DNA of 64,000 nt from Phlebotomus papatasi (lineage: Eukaryota > Arthropoda > Insecta > Diptera > Psychodidae), in assembly GCF_024763615.1 (NCBI RefSeq), contig NC_077222.1, positions 38,378,001-38,442,000 on the forward strand, written 5' to 3'. Positions within the stretch are counted from its first letter, which is position 1. Each line of letters begins with the position of its first letter. The notes below the pieces were generated by a model. The model saw nothing but the letters and a program-made list of their open reading frames with translations. It was not told the DNA's origin and did not search any database. A program made the translations under genes and the position numbers. Shown here piece by piece: positions 46,991 to 58,477 of the stretch.

Positions 46991-48058
46991 GGGGAAATGC
47001 TTCTAATTTTGTCCAGTTTCTTATTTTGGACACTTTGAGGATAACATTGGACACTAAAAATAAATTGATTAAAATGATGGATTTTTATTCCAATATTTGA
47101 TGAATAATGAATTCTATCTAAATATTTGTTCTTTTTGGAAGATTTTAACACTAAATACGTTAAAATTTGAATATGATTTGAGTTGAAATTGCTTTGTTGA
47201 AAATTCAGTGTGAGCAATTGCTTACGAGAAATATGACAGAACTTCGTGGCTTACTTCAGTCTTATTTAGTTTTGGTGAAGTACTAACAAAGTTTGTTCGC
47301 TGTTTTTGAGTGATATTATTGAATATTCATTGAATATTGTATTGATTCACGTTACTGATGATTTGTACATTTGACCTGAAGTGAGATTTGCCTTGTGAAT
47401 TATATTTTTCGTGTGAAAAATGGGAAATTTTTTAAGACATTCACCAGTGAGGTGATGATTCTTATTTTGGACAAGTGTTTTTCTCACGAAATTTCGTGAA
47501 GTTTTAGCTTTTGTGATGACTAGGTTGGACAAATGCCTGGAGAAATGAAGGAGCATCATCTCTACGAAAGAGATGCAGTGAGAAATGCCTTGAAAGGCTC
47601 CCGGAAAGGACAGGGAATGAGCGAATCCGCACGTACTTGGAGTACCGAAGTCAACTCACTTTAATGAATGATATGGAAAGTTTCTGGGCTTCTTGTGACA
47701 TTCCACGTTTCCCTTACATGACCAGGAAGAGGACTTGGTAAGATTGGTTCATAAAATGAAGAACAATGGGCATCCTGTTGAGGCGGATTATCTGTCCAAA
47801 TTTACAGACAAGTTGTAAAAATTAATAACCAAGTTGTCCAAAATAAGAGTCAAATTCACCTCTACATATCAATTCATTTTTAAACGTATTAAAACTAATT
47901 TTAGTAAAAATGAGATGATAAATAGCTTGCCAAGTTTCTAAACAATCCTTCTGAAAAGAGAGTAACAAGAAAAGTCAATTAGTATTGAAAATATGGCACT
48001 TCAAACTTAGGATATCGATGCTTATATGCAGACTGTCCAAAATTATAAGCACTTCCCC
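46991..48058. mobile_element. TA-flanked element of the GGGGAA-terminus group (E5)
   Basis: Left GGGGAAATGCTTCTAATTTT and right AAAATTATAAGCACTTCCCC are inverted, flanked by TA (46989-46990, 48059-48060). TTTTGTCC and TTATTTTGGAC blocks recur inside each end and in the interior. At 1,068 bp it is about five times the length of the smallest members. Part of the interior (47085-47145) matches the reverse of 24270-24345. No transposase was recognised. Confidence 0.75.
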
Positions 48059-48842
48059 TATTTGACTTTAGAAATTTTCTGGTATGTTCCTATAGATAGT
48101 TTATATAAATTAATCAAAAATCATTTTTTGACCTTGTAATTCAGGCTCCCCTTTTAAAAAGCTCTACTTGTTCCTTCCGTAGCTTCAGTACTTCATCCAA
48201 AAATAAATGCAAACAAAAATAAATGATACTATCAGAAAATCACACTTGTGGCGTTCAGTGGGGAGTTCTTTTAACGATTTTCACATAATTTTTTCTTTCT
48301 CCTCTCCTATGAAACTTTTTTATCCATAGCAAAATTGCTGAAGCGGTCATATGGTGTTCAAAATAATTCATTAATGAAACTACTCTACGAAAATTCCGTA
48401 CATAGCATGAACTTTTCATAAAGCTCAACGGCAAGAGCTTTCTCATTTTCGAGTACGATATTGAAAGCATTTCCTTTACTAGAGTTTTTTATTTAATATT
48501 TTTTATGCTTGCGTGAATAAATTTTCAAACCTAATGAAAAGATTGAGAAATGATTAATTTACGTAAAAACTCGAGAACGACGTGAAAGCCGTAGGGAGTT
48601 ATTTACTCGGTTTTCGATTTTAAAAACTGTTTTTTTTTTATTCTAGACAGTTGTGAGCTAAACCAGCTAAATCTTTAGCTTTATATGTTTTGCTTTAGCC
48701 AGAGATTTAATAGTTGGCCCTATGGGCAGTAAGCATAAATTGTATATCAAGAATTACTTAAATTTGTTTCTAGGGAAATATGGGTCAGTTTCGTAAGGCA
48801 TACTTCTTCTCAAGACTTTATTTCTCAATTAATAATTATATA
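48059..48842. other. Intron sequence between two MITEs
   Basis: AT-rich and unique-looking. The 71-codon minus-strand frame (48255-48470) has no recognisable domain. Confidence 0.4.
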
Positions 48843-49794
48843 GGGGGAACTGGGGCAGTAGTAAACTGGGGTAGTTGTAAACACTGGGATTTTTTCATTA
48901 ATTTTAAGACTCCAGAGGATAAAACCCATAAGCATTCATAGATACCATGGGGATGTATGTCCACAGAAGAATTGGTCAATAAAATCCTAATACTTTAAAA
49001 ATAAAAATCATTTTTCCCGAAAATGTTGATATTTCAATTATTTTGGTCATTTGGATTTCCACCTGGAAATTAAAAACTGTGTAAAATAATCGAAATGTAG
49101 CAATACCAGTTCTTTCCTACATCTTTTAGGATTATATTTATGCATTTGCTAGAGAAATTGAGATTCTCATTATTTCAAAAGAATTAATAATTGGTCAGAA
49201 AACAGCATTTGGGGTAGATGTAAACAGGAAATTTCAATTTCACAAAATGAGTAGGTAAAAGAGCGGGAAATTGACCTTCATGCGAAATATCTATAATTCA
49301 TAGATTACGAAAAAAATTGGTGGCGCTGTGTTCAATAAAAAGTCACATGATGTCAAAATATGGGGAAAATCCATTGAAAAATGTCTTTGATATGCATGCT
49401 TTTAGTTTTTTTTGCTATTTTAATTATTCTTTGTAAAAAATGTCGTGATTTTTTGAAAAATATACAGTTTTTATATATCTCTTAAGTAATTAAAATAATC
49501 GAAAGTGGTGCAAAGTTAATTTGAAGGGTGGAAAAAAGGTGTTTACATCCTCCCCAGAAAGTGGTTACTTCTACCCCAGGTATTTTGTGAAAAGAGAAAA
49601 ATGCACAGGGACACAAATTTTATTTTTATGGAAAACTCAATTGTTTTCCAGCATCCGCATTACCCTCGACGAATTGCCTATACCCAAGGGTAAAACATGA
49701 GCTAAGAAATATTTTCCAAAAAATCACGGTGTCCTTGGAAAATCACCTCAAATTCGCATCTATCGAAAATGGTTACATGTGCCCCAGTCTCCCC
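48843..49794. mobile_element. TA-flanked element of the GGGGAA-terminus group (E3)
   Basis: Left GGGGGAACTGGGGCAGTAGT and right ACATGTGCCCCAGTCTCCCC are inverted, flanked by TA (48841-48842, 49795-49796). The left end has a 16-bp block in tandem: TGGGGCAGTAGTAAAC then TGGGGTAGTTGTAAAC. Further copies of the GGGGTAGATGTAAACAGG theme lie inside (near 49211 and, reversed, 49540-49580). About 952 bp. Confidence 0.8.
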
Positions 49795-49930
49795 TATCGC
49801 AATACCCTTATATCAGTTATGGACTCTACACACTAAGGAAATTAATTTTCATAATGAAGCAAATTGCCTAGTCTTTTGTAAAAAAGAAATAAATAAACGG
49901 ACATAAATTTATCTAGTCTAGAAGCCATTA

Positions 49931-50183
49931 CACTGAGAAAAAAAGAGGGTTTGATTAAGTTTTTTTCCTCATAAATTTAACACTTTTTAGGTGTAAAAAT
50001 ATATCAACATTTTTTAATGTTAATTTTACACCTTTTTAAGGGTAAAATTAACATGAACAAGTGTATCTTTAACCCCTAATACACCTAAAAAGCAAAATGT
50101 TTACACCGATTTCAGATCAATACTGCAGGGTAAGATAAACATTTCCGAAATTTTATTTCAAATTTTTCGGATTTCTCTCAGTG
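49931..50183 (-). mobile_element. MITE, CACTGAGAGAAA family, reversed copy 4
   Basis: Left CACTGAGAAAAAAAGAGGG, right CGGATTTCTCTCAGTG, flanked by TA on both sides (49929-49930, 50184-50185). The interior matches the reverse of the 31080 copy (ATATATCAACATTTTTTAAT). 253 bp. Confidence 0.9.
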
Positions 50184-50358
50184 TAAACGATTAGACATTA
50201 GCTTTGATTTAACATTTAATTAACATAATTTAATTTATTATTATTATTTTGAATTGATTATATTATATTATTTTCCGAAGGGAGTGACGTATAGAATGTC
50301 CCTGCGTTCTTGTATAATTTTATATCCGAATATACCTATAGTGATCAACAATTAACAG

Positions 50359-50425
50359 TTGTAGAGCGTATGGCCCATTCGACACATGTTAACCCAGTTG
50401 ATGGCCAAACCCACCAATCTAAATC
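50359..50425. repeat. Dispersed repeat related to 20961-21025
   Basis: GTTGTAGAGCGTATGGCC, then CATTCGACACATG and AACCCAGTTGATGGCCAAAC, parallels 20961. The 129-codon frame running through it (50310-50699) has no recognisable domain. The following 50426-51170 is unique-looking with nothing recognised. Confidence 0.55.
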
Positions 50426-51172
50426 CTTTATTCTCCTGAGACGCCCAACCTCTACCATCCCAGGTGCTGAAAACTATAATACGGACCGCTTGTCTATCTA
50501 TCTGAAAGGAGCCATTGCAGACGAATTCGACTTGTCAAAGTCAAATAAGTCGATTTTTTGTAAAATTTCTTTTTTTCTTGCTTTTCGGATACCCCTTGAC
50601 ACCCTTTACTATCCCTACCGCCCCTACCTAACGGGAAAGTTAATTATTCTCAAAGTTATAGAGATTTCAAATCTTGAAACTCCTATACTCAGCATGTAAA
50701 ATCTGAGCTTGAAATCACTCTTCTGCAAATTTGGTCATTCGTGTCTTATTCGATTTATATTCTGAACCGTCTAAGTAATATCTGTACTCTTTCTAAGCCT
50801 AATCTGGCTCGATGCCGTCTTTATCGTCGTTGTGGTTAAGAATTGGTTCTAGCGAAAATGATGACAAAGGTGAAGTCTATGGGCTTGAACTTTACCCCTG
50901 ATGTTGTGGGTTAAGTTAAGAACCGTCAATTCCTTGAAATGTACTTGAATATTTAGGGCGCTCATCGAAGAACCTTCGGCTTTCTTCAAACTGATCTTGT
51001 AAGATCTTTCGCTCATCTTGGTGTTTAATTTTATCTTCATCGATTTAGTGCACTAAAACTGAAGATACTCAGTTTTTGCCGCGCAAAATGGATGAAAAAT
51101 CTTAGGTTAGGTTCAAGGTCCGTGTTATAAACCGATCATTATTTTTTTGAGTTCAAAATTTAAGCCTAATGC

Positions 51173-51373
51173 TGGCTTCAAACTGGAGGTTTAGCCCAGT
51201 TCCCGAAAGTCTGAATTTTCAAAATAGCAACCAATTTTATTGATGTTTGAGAATTACCCGGATCATTTGCCTATAATGTCCGGTCCTAAGTCATATTATC
51301 CCAACAAATCTAGACTGATAAGGAATTATAGAAGTTAAGCCATACAGCTAGGCCTTAGGTCTGAAGCCCGTAT
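51173..51373 (+). mobile_element. MITE, CTTCAGACTAGAGG family, copy 5
   Basis: It starts TGGCTTCAAACTGGAGGTTT with GCCCAGTTCCCGAAAG, and ends CTAGGCCTTAGGTCTGAAGC with CCGTAT. About 200 bp, like the other copies. Confidence 0.75.
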
Positions 51374-51467
51374 ATAAGTAAGTTTAAGTGTTGAAGTAAT
51401 CTATGTCACACGTCACACTTTTATTCGGTTACAAAACGGTAGACATATAAGAAAAGTCAAAGCAGTA

Positions 51468-51680
51468 GGGGAAGTGGGGCATCTTTGAATGTGGGTCACC
51501 TTTTAAATTGCGATTTTCACCTGTTTTTAAAGAAAATTGAGCCTTACTGTGATTTAATTCAGTTGCACAAACCGATTGAGAAGATAAATTACATTATGAT
51601 ATGGCTCAATTCCACTTAAACATTGGAGAAAAATCCCAATTTCAAAGGTGCTCCACTTTCAAATGTGCCCCAATTCCTCC
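51468..51680. mobile_element. TA-flanked MITE of the GGGGAA-terminus group (E4)
   Basis: Left GGGGAAGTGGGGCATCTTTG and right AAATGTGCCCCAATTCCTCC are inverted, flanked by TA (51466-51467, 51681-51682). The subterminal block is paired: GTGGGGCATCTTTGAAT then GTGGGTCACCTTTTAAA. 213 bp. It is closest to the decayed copy at 53184-53390. The short frames on both strands over it are incidental. Confidence 0.8.
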
Positions 51681-53183
51681 TAAAGAGCTTTGTGGAATAC
51701 TCAAACTTGCAAAGTCCATGCTTTTGTCCATGCATTGGATAACTAAAAAAAAATACTTCAGTGAAACAATTAAAGCGCAATCCATTTATTAAGCAGTAGC
51801 AGACATAAGTTTGAACATTTTGCAAAGCTGGGTCACTTTCCCACTCCTATCTTTTGAAAAATTATTCAAAAAAAGAAAATCATTGTGTTCTCTGAATCTT
51901 TGAAGTACATTTCTCTGAGCTTTTTTAAGTGAACCTTTGGCTTTTTGACGAAAGTTCCAAAGTAAACAACTCTTTAGGGGCTTGGCATTAAAAGCTTTCT
52001 GATGCTTTTTCTGACTAAAACAATCATTTGTTTTTTCCGGCCATCAAACAAGAATAATTCATTTTTCATCAAATAGCGCTCAAAATTCACCATAGGAAAG
52101 TTGTGAATAGCATTTTTTTCATAATCCGGATTTTTCTTCTATAACTTGCGCATACAGTGAAAGGGGGACGGTGGGTGGGATGGTTTGAGGACTTTGGATA
52201 GGCAAAATGGGAAGTATATGTGCGAGTGAAGACGGAGAAAAAAGCGACGCAAATAATAAATTGTTATGATTTACGATTCTAGGATTTTCATTACATACAT
52301 TCTCTATTATGTACTCGTTTCTCATAAGCTATCCTCCAGCTGAGCCATACCTCTTCCAAGTTCCTTTCGCTGGCGTCATATATAAATTGTTTATTATTGC
52401 TCGCTTTTTAGTTGCTACTTTAGCAACAATACACACAACACGGTAGATTTAACCTCTGCACCAGTTTATAATTCTCACCGATCCGGTTGTCGTGGTCTAC
52501 AACGTGGATTTCCCGTCTTTTCGCCCGTAACCAGCCCCCTCCTGTTTAGGGCATACCGTATTTCACATGTTATGGAAATTATTATTGTGATAAATGATCA
52601 TTTTCATTGGACTGAGTATGTTGTGGTGGTTTTTCTTCCATTATTAATACCACCCAGAGGATACAAAACACCAAAACTCACTTCGCTGTGATCTCAAAGG
52701 CTTCGATATGCGCTCATTCTATTTAGGTAAAGCTCTTCCAAATGTGTAACTCCCCACAAATACGGATTGAGTTAATTAATGTTTAAATCAATTACAACTT
52801 CATTCTTGTCGTCGCATCATTTTATCCCACTCGAAAACCCTTAATCATATGGTATTTGTGATATTATTTAAATGAAAATCAGCGTCTGTTGGCAAATATG
52901 GCACTTAAGCTAAATTATGCGATAAAAACAACACAATTTGTATTTTCACTGTCTTACACTTTTGAGAAATGCTGCACAGTATATGGCGAAAAAAAGATTG
53001 ATGGAAGTCAAAAATTACCATAAATTAAAAATTATGAGTGTATGTGCTCAATTAATTTGATATTTATTTGCCTATATTTCATTTTGGTGAGAATGATTAA
53101 TTATTTGGATCCTTCAGTACTCTCTCTGATTTATTTAACAATAAAAGCAGCTTCTTAAATTTAATAGAAAATTTAAAGCAAAA
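51681..53183. other. Intron sequence, unique
   Basis: 52130-52760 is less AT-rich and includes a minus-strand frame of 68 codons without recognisable features. The rest is AT-rich. No repeat partner was noticed. Confidence 0.4.
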
Positions 53184-53390
53184 CCCCTCAACTCTTGGGT
53201 ACCTTTGAACTTGAGCTTTTTTCTCCAATATTTAAAATGATTTAAAGCTTAACATAATAAATGTAACTTCACAATTAGTTTATGGAGCTAAATTGTGTTA
53301 TGGTAAGGGATAGTTCTATTCAAAAATAGGAGAAAGAGACTAATTTCAAGTGTGCCCCATTTCAAAGGTGCCTCACTTCCCCCCATAAAC
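53184..53390. mobile_element. Decayed MITE of the GGGGAA-terminus group (E7)
   Basis: The right end reads AAGGTGCCTCACTTCCCCCC with a paired block on its inner side (GTGCCCCATTTCAAAGGTGC). A diverged left end TTGGGTACCTTTGAACTTGA near 53198 is its inverse. At about 207 bp it matches the 209-213 bp size class and shares the CACCTTTGAA theme with E4. Confidence 0.55.
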
Positions 53391-53769
53391 AATTTCAGCA
53401 TAATGAAAGTAGCATTTTTTCAGTAAAAAAGATGCAGATTTAAGCAATTAAAAATTCGAAAATGCTTCAAAATTTAATATTTTTCCTCAAATTCAATTTT
53501 CAGTTTATTTGATTTAAATTTTTCATCCCCTAATAGTTCACTTATTAAAAATATAATTACAAAGTGATCAAGTTTATTATAATCTACAGGAACTTCTGCA
53601 ACATAAAGACAAAATCGCCAAAGAGATTCCAACAAAAATATTCAATTTTTTTTAGTGTTACACTTTGTAACACGATTTTGAATGCTCGGGCAATAAATTG
53701 GGATTTAGTAGTTATTTTGGTAAAGAGGTCCGTAAAATAATATTTAGTCAGTAAATAAAAATTAAATTA

Positions 53770-54101
53770 TTATTATTAATCGTATCGGAATATACTTTGT
53801 TACAATGTGATCATGTTATATTGCTGTTGCATTTCGTGGTGGAATAATCCGCTAAGTCCATGTGTAGACCACCCAGGAGCGCCTTCTCCGTAGTGTATGT
53901 AGATGCATCTTCCATGCTCCCAGAGTTTTTGTGGGCAGAGATGGTGCATTATATTACGTTTTATCACAGTGAAAATGTCTTTTTCTAAACATTCAGATCT
54001 TTGCACCGGGCGGGACTCGAACTCACAACTTTGAGAGTCAAGTCAGAGATCTCGTCGTCCGCCCAAGACGAGCGGTCTTGTTGATTGCGCCACTGAGATC
54101 T
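53770..54101 (-). mobile_element. tRNA-derived SINE (family C) with (AAT)n tail
   Basis: On the minus strand the head starts GGAGATCTCAGTGGCGCAAT (box A region). It has GAGTTCGAGTCCCGCC (box B) about 80 bp later, then a unique body ending GTATATTCCGATACG and an ATTAATAATAATAATTT tail at the left edge. Head, body and A-rich tail in order make a full-length copy of about 330 bp. Single copy in this window. Confidence 0.75.
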
Positions 54102-54365
54102 CCAAAAATTCAATAATAAACTATAAATATCCAAATAAAAAACTATTGAAATATTCTTGGTAAAGGAAAAAGCCAATGATATAAGCCTAGATCAGCTTAT
54201 AGAGGTGCGATTCATTCATTGCAAATTTGGATTGTAGCAAACTCGAACGATATTTATACATAAATAATGCAAATTTCATTTAAACTGTATCTAACTTATT
54301 TTCGTTATTAATTATATTAATTATATTCGTTAATTAAATTAAATTAATTATATTCGTTTCGAAAG

Positions 54366-54614
54366 AATTCGCATCTCTTGAAGATTCGCGAAAAAATTCA
54401 CCTCCCGCGAAAATCAGCGAAAAATTCGCGACCCGCAAAAATCCGTGAAAAATACACGCCCCGTGAAAATTCGCGAAAAAAAACTCGTCACGCAAAAATC
54501 TGCGAAAAAAATCGTGCCCCCGAAAATACGCGAAAAAATTCGCGCCCCGCGGAAACTCGCGAAGAAATTCGCGTGTCTCGAAGATGCGCGAAAAAAATCG
54601 CGGATCGCGAATTG
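54366..54614. repeat. CpG-rich tandem repeat, about 28-30 bp unit, about eight copies
   Basis: The unit is of the form TTCGCGACCCGCAAAAATCC plus GTGAAAAA. TCGCGAAAA recurs, as do CCCCGYGAAAA variants. It is followed by a GA-rich run (AGAGAGCGAGAGAGAAAG at 54657). The array gives long basic frames on both strands (KIREK, SAKNSRP-like repeats), which are repeat translations, not proteins. It is strikingly CpG-rich for this AT-rich intron. Confidence 0.8.
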
Positions 54615-54690
54615 TATATGTCACCTTACAAATCTTCGAATATAGGCTCACTATGTAGAGAGAGCGAGAGAGAAAGGTAGAGTGAGAGAG

Positions 54691-57648
54691 TGCTATATAT
54701 ATGGAAAAATCTTGTCCGACGCCGTTTCTCCCGCCTGACGCTATTAGCAAATATTCTTAAAATTGAAATCTTTAAAGTAAAATATCTCGAGAACTGCTCG
54801 ACAAATGTTTTGAATTTTTTTTTAAACTGGTCTAAATATTCTGGGCTACAACATAAACATAAAATTTTCAAAACCGCATGATTAGATTTCGAGATAAACT
54901 ACAAAACGTGATTTTTAACCAGTTTAGAACGGATTTTTCAAAAAACTTATGGCACAGAAATCGTCGTACGCTCGAGTAGATATATTTAAAAAAAAATTAT
55001 GAAGATATCTCTTTCCAAACCGGAGATATTGCATACTACGGACGATAGGACGACCGGCCGTACCCGAAATTGCCGGCTTATGATTTTCGGAATCAGGGAT
55101 GTTCAAAACATAAACCCTGTGAATTTAAGCTCGATCTGTGCACTTTGAGAAAATCCGAGGATTACAATAGGTGTCATTAGAAGGAATCACACCTAATAAA
55201 GATGTTGTTGTGCATCATTTTGGAATTTTCGGCTTGATTTAAGGGAAATTTTGATCACCTTTTGGGTTTTTTACTGTCCAATCTGCTAATTTCTGACCAA
55301 ACATGTTAATCCTAAATCCTTAAAAATGGGTTACGATCTGTAAACCCTGATTGAGCTGAGCTAATATTAAAAAATTGGGATAATGGGGAACTGAGTCTGC
55401 AATCCTTAGTTCAATTTCCTGACAGTGAACTGGTTCACGGTGACTGATGCTCACCCATTGAAGCTTTGATGTTAATTGCCATGAGCAAAAGAATGCCATA
55501 TAACAACCTTCAACACCCTCCTTGGTAGTCTTTTCTTCCATTCATACTGACTGTCCTCTCGTCTTCTTGTACAGGTGAAAAGACCTAGAAATTTTAAGTA
55601 GTATCCTTCGATATTATTGTGGAAGACCGGTCGTCAATAAAATTTAAAAACGGTTTTTAATGGCCTCTACACACTAGAAAAATTTTGTCCATATTGAAGT
55701 TAATTTCCTACGCTGATGTAGGAAAAACTTTTAATTTCTCTTTCTTAATGTGAAAATAACTTAGCTCAATGTGTCAGTCAAATTGTGTCACGGATTTTGT
55801 TTGACCGAAAATCAAAGCTAAAGTAAAAAAAAGGTAAATTTACATAAATTTAGAAAAAATTGTATAGATTAAAAGTGATTAATTAAAGTCAATGCATACC
55901 ATTCGCATGTGTAAAATCTTCAGTACTCAAAATGTCTTTAAACAACACAAAGTGTGGTGACCCCTAAAGTTCTCAGACCCTGAGATTCTTTACAGTCAAT
56001 TTCTGTTTGAATAGTTGTATAATGTATCTTACCTAACATAATTTCGTCTAATAAGTTTATTACTAATTTTTAAAACCAGCTTTAAATTTAAATGGTAGAA
56101 GCAATGGCAAGCGTGGCCTGAATGGAAATTCTGTGAGAGTATGACAATATCATATGACAAATTTTTATGGTACAATTCGGGAGCAGGACAACATTAAAGC
56201 TGAATAAACATCGAATGGCAATCACAAGGAGCGCTATGAAGCTTTCAGTAACTGATATAAGCAGAATTTATAATTATTACTTCTGGATTTACTATATAAA
56301 AAATTAAAAAGTCTTATTAGTGTCCTCTATAAATATTAAAAACTAAAAATTAAATAAATAACAATTTTAATTAGTTGTAAACTTTAAAATGTGAGACTCA
56401 TCAAAGTTATTTGAGGAGCTCAAAAAATAAAAAGAAAGAAAAGCTGAATAAAGAAGTTAAATTCCAATAAAAAAAAGTAACAACATTTCAGTAAAGTGAA
56501 ACAGTTTTACAAATTCGAAACTGCTTTTCGTAGCGAAAATTCGAATCTTTGGTTAGCAGGCAATAAAGCTGTTTTCATAAAACTTCCTAAGTAATTAAAG
56601 ATCACCCAAATGTGTATACTATGAAATAAAACATATGAAATTATTGCGAAGGGATGAGAATGATAAATTTGCGTGGAAATTAAAACCATTTTTATCAGTA
56701 TACCCATTTCCGAAAAACCATATGGTTTTCAAGCACTATAAAGCTGGAGCATTAAAGTGAACTCTCTGGTGAATCTGAAAATGTAATGTATGTAGAGATG
56801 AATGCATTTGATGAATTAATGCATCAAAGGAAATTGTGTGTCTCGCGAAACCACCCCCGTTCAGTGCTCATTTGTTGCCATATTATGCAACTCTGGGGGT
56901 TGCAAGTAAACGAGAAACTAGGTCACAAGAACACTGCACAATTTAGTTCAAAATTCAGCGTGAATAAATTGAAAAACTTTTTTACAACAATGTTTTTAAG
57001 AATAACCCTAATAAAAAAAAGCAAAGTATGACGTAAAAACTAAAATATGATCAGCGGATAATGGGAACTAAAAATGCTCTTTCGTTCATTAATCCAAGAG
57101 AATGGAGGTGGTGTAATCACCTTAACAATGCTATGTAATGCACATCTATGGCTCAGAATTATGGTAATCCCAGGAATATAAAAAAAATCTAATGAGATTA
57201 AATATTTCTCGTATTTTTCGATTTTTTTTTCGTTTTTAATACCATGCATGAATATTATCACGTTATGAAATAAAAAAAAAAGTTTTGTTAGTTTTCACAT
57301 AAAACGTATAAAATTGTATTACTTATCATTTATTTAAAAATAATAATGAAGCTAAAATATTTCATGGGATTATTTTTTTACGTTAGAATGAAATTTTTCA
57401 TAATTCTTACTTCCATGCATTTCACTATACAATAAATATTATAAACAATGTGTGTTAAAACGTGTGCAGTACACGTACAAAGTTTTGGTCCGATCTGATG
57501 ATATTGGATTTTACAGTCTTCACACATTTTGCATCATGTTTCCGTAATTAGTTAAGAATTTATGGGGACGCATTTGTAATCTCCCTTGGGGTAGCTTAAA
57601 AGCAATTAGTAAATTAGCTCATCTTATGATATGTCCCTTTATCCTTAA
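54691..57648. other. Intron sequence with one dispersed repeat
   Basis: 55395-55545 matches the reverse strand of about 21050-21200 (CTCATGGCAATTAACA, TCAGTCACCG, AGTTCACT). On the minus strand its 73-codon frame includes CSWQLT and SISHRE, shared with that copy, so it is probably a retroelement fragment. Near 55669 a single CTCTACACACTAG end resembles the 4727 MITE. The remainder is AT-rich and featureless. Confidence 0.45.
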
Positions 57649-57744
57649 CCCTTTAAGGATGATTGGACCACCGCTGTCCCATAGAGAAAATATTTTTTTC
57701 TGAATATCTAAACATACTTTTTGTCTAAACTTTGTACATAATAA

Positions 57745-57955
57745 CAAAGAGAAAGGTTTTCAGGATGCGCACTCACTCTGGCTCGAACACTTTATATTTT
57801 TCCTATGCCCCTTTAATGAATCTGACCTAATGGCAATTATATTTTAATAGCTAGTCTTAAGTCCCAATTTTCCTGAAAAAAATTAGGTCAGATTCATTTC
57901 AAGAATAAGGAAAAAATACGTAGTGTTCGAAACCAAAAGTGTGCGAAACCTCACT
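57745..57955. mobile_element. Palindromic MITE nested in the TTAA element
   Basis: CTCGAACACTTTATATTTTT and AAAAAATACGTAGTGTTCGA, and AATGAATCTGACCTAAT and TTAGGTCAGATTCATTT, are inverted pairs. Related to 12770-12960, which shares the AGGTCAGATT and AAAAAATAC motifs. Confidence 0.65.
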
Positions 57956-58112
57956 GCTTTCCCTTGTATTTTTTTACATTTCCAATATTTTTAAGGAAAA
58001 AAATCCTTGGCATTATCAACTTCAATAACTATACATATTACTTTTCACGAGAACGAAAATTATCATTCATTGATATCTTCAGTAAAACTTCTTAAATATT
58101 ATGGATAGTATA

Positions 58113-58321
58113 GGGGAAAGCGCGCTACCTTCGAACGATTTAAGCTTTGCACAAATCATTTTTTCAATGTGTTATAAAATGAATTTGGCCCAGTATAATA
58201 TTAAATTTTTACAGGTAATCCAATGCCTCAAATTTTAAGAAAAGGCTACGGGTGAAAGGAACATAGAGAAAAAATTAAATCGTCCAAAGCTTGAGTCGTC
58301 CGAAGGTAGGGCGATTTCCCC
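58113..58321. mobile_element. TA-flanked MITE of the GGGGAA-terminus group (E6)
   Basis: Left GGGGAAAGCGCGCTACCTTC and right GAAGGTAGGGCGATTTCCCC are inverted, flanked by TA (58111-58112, 58322-58323). AACGATTTAAGCTTTG and CAAAGCTTGAGTCGTC continue the pairing to about 40 bp. 209 bp. Confidence 0.85.
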
Positions 58322-58477
58322 TATAGACTTCAAGCCTCAATACGAGTAAAAAAAAAACTCCAAATCCGCTTCTGATGGATTTTTCAGAGCGTTAAGTTAG
58401 ACGTTTCATTGATCTTTTTTATCAGTTTCATTTTTATTGTTGATATTGTCAGTGAAAAGCATCTAAACCTTAAAGGG

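Larger units (their letters stand above)
57649..58477. mobile_element. TTAA-flanked element with nested MITEs
   Basis: Left end CCCTTTAAGG and right end CCTTAAAGGG are inverted and flanked by TTAA (57645-57648, 58478-58481). The sequence after the left end (ATGATTGGACCACCG) matches the start of the 77-bp element at 63535. Two other palindromic elements sit inside (57745-57955 and 58113-58321). TTAA flanks suggest piggyBac-type mobilisation; 829 bp in total. Confidence 0.7.

Noticed and set aside
50310..50699. 129-codon plus-strand frame
   Set aside because: It begins in a dispersed repeat (shared with 20961) and has no recognisable protein features.
54334..54750. 138-codon minus-strand and 100-codon plus-strand repetitive proteins
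   Set aside because: Both are translations of the 28-30-bp CpG-rich tandem repeat and continue into GA-rich low-complexity sequence.
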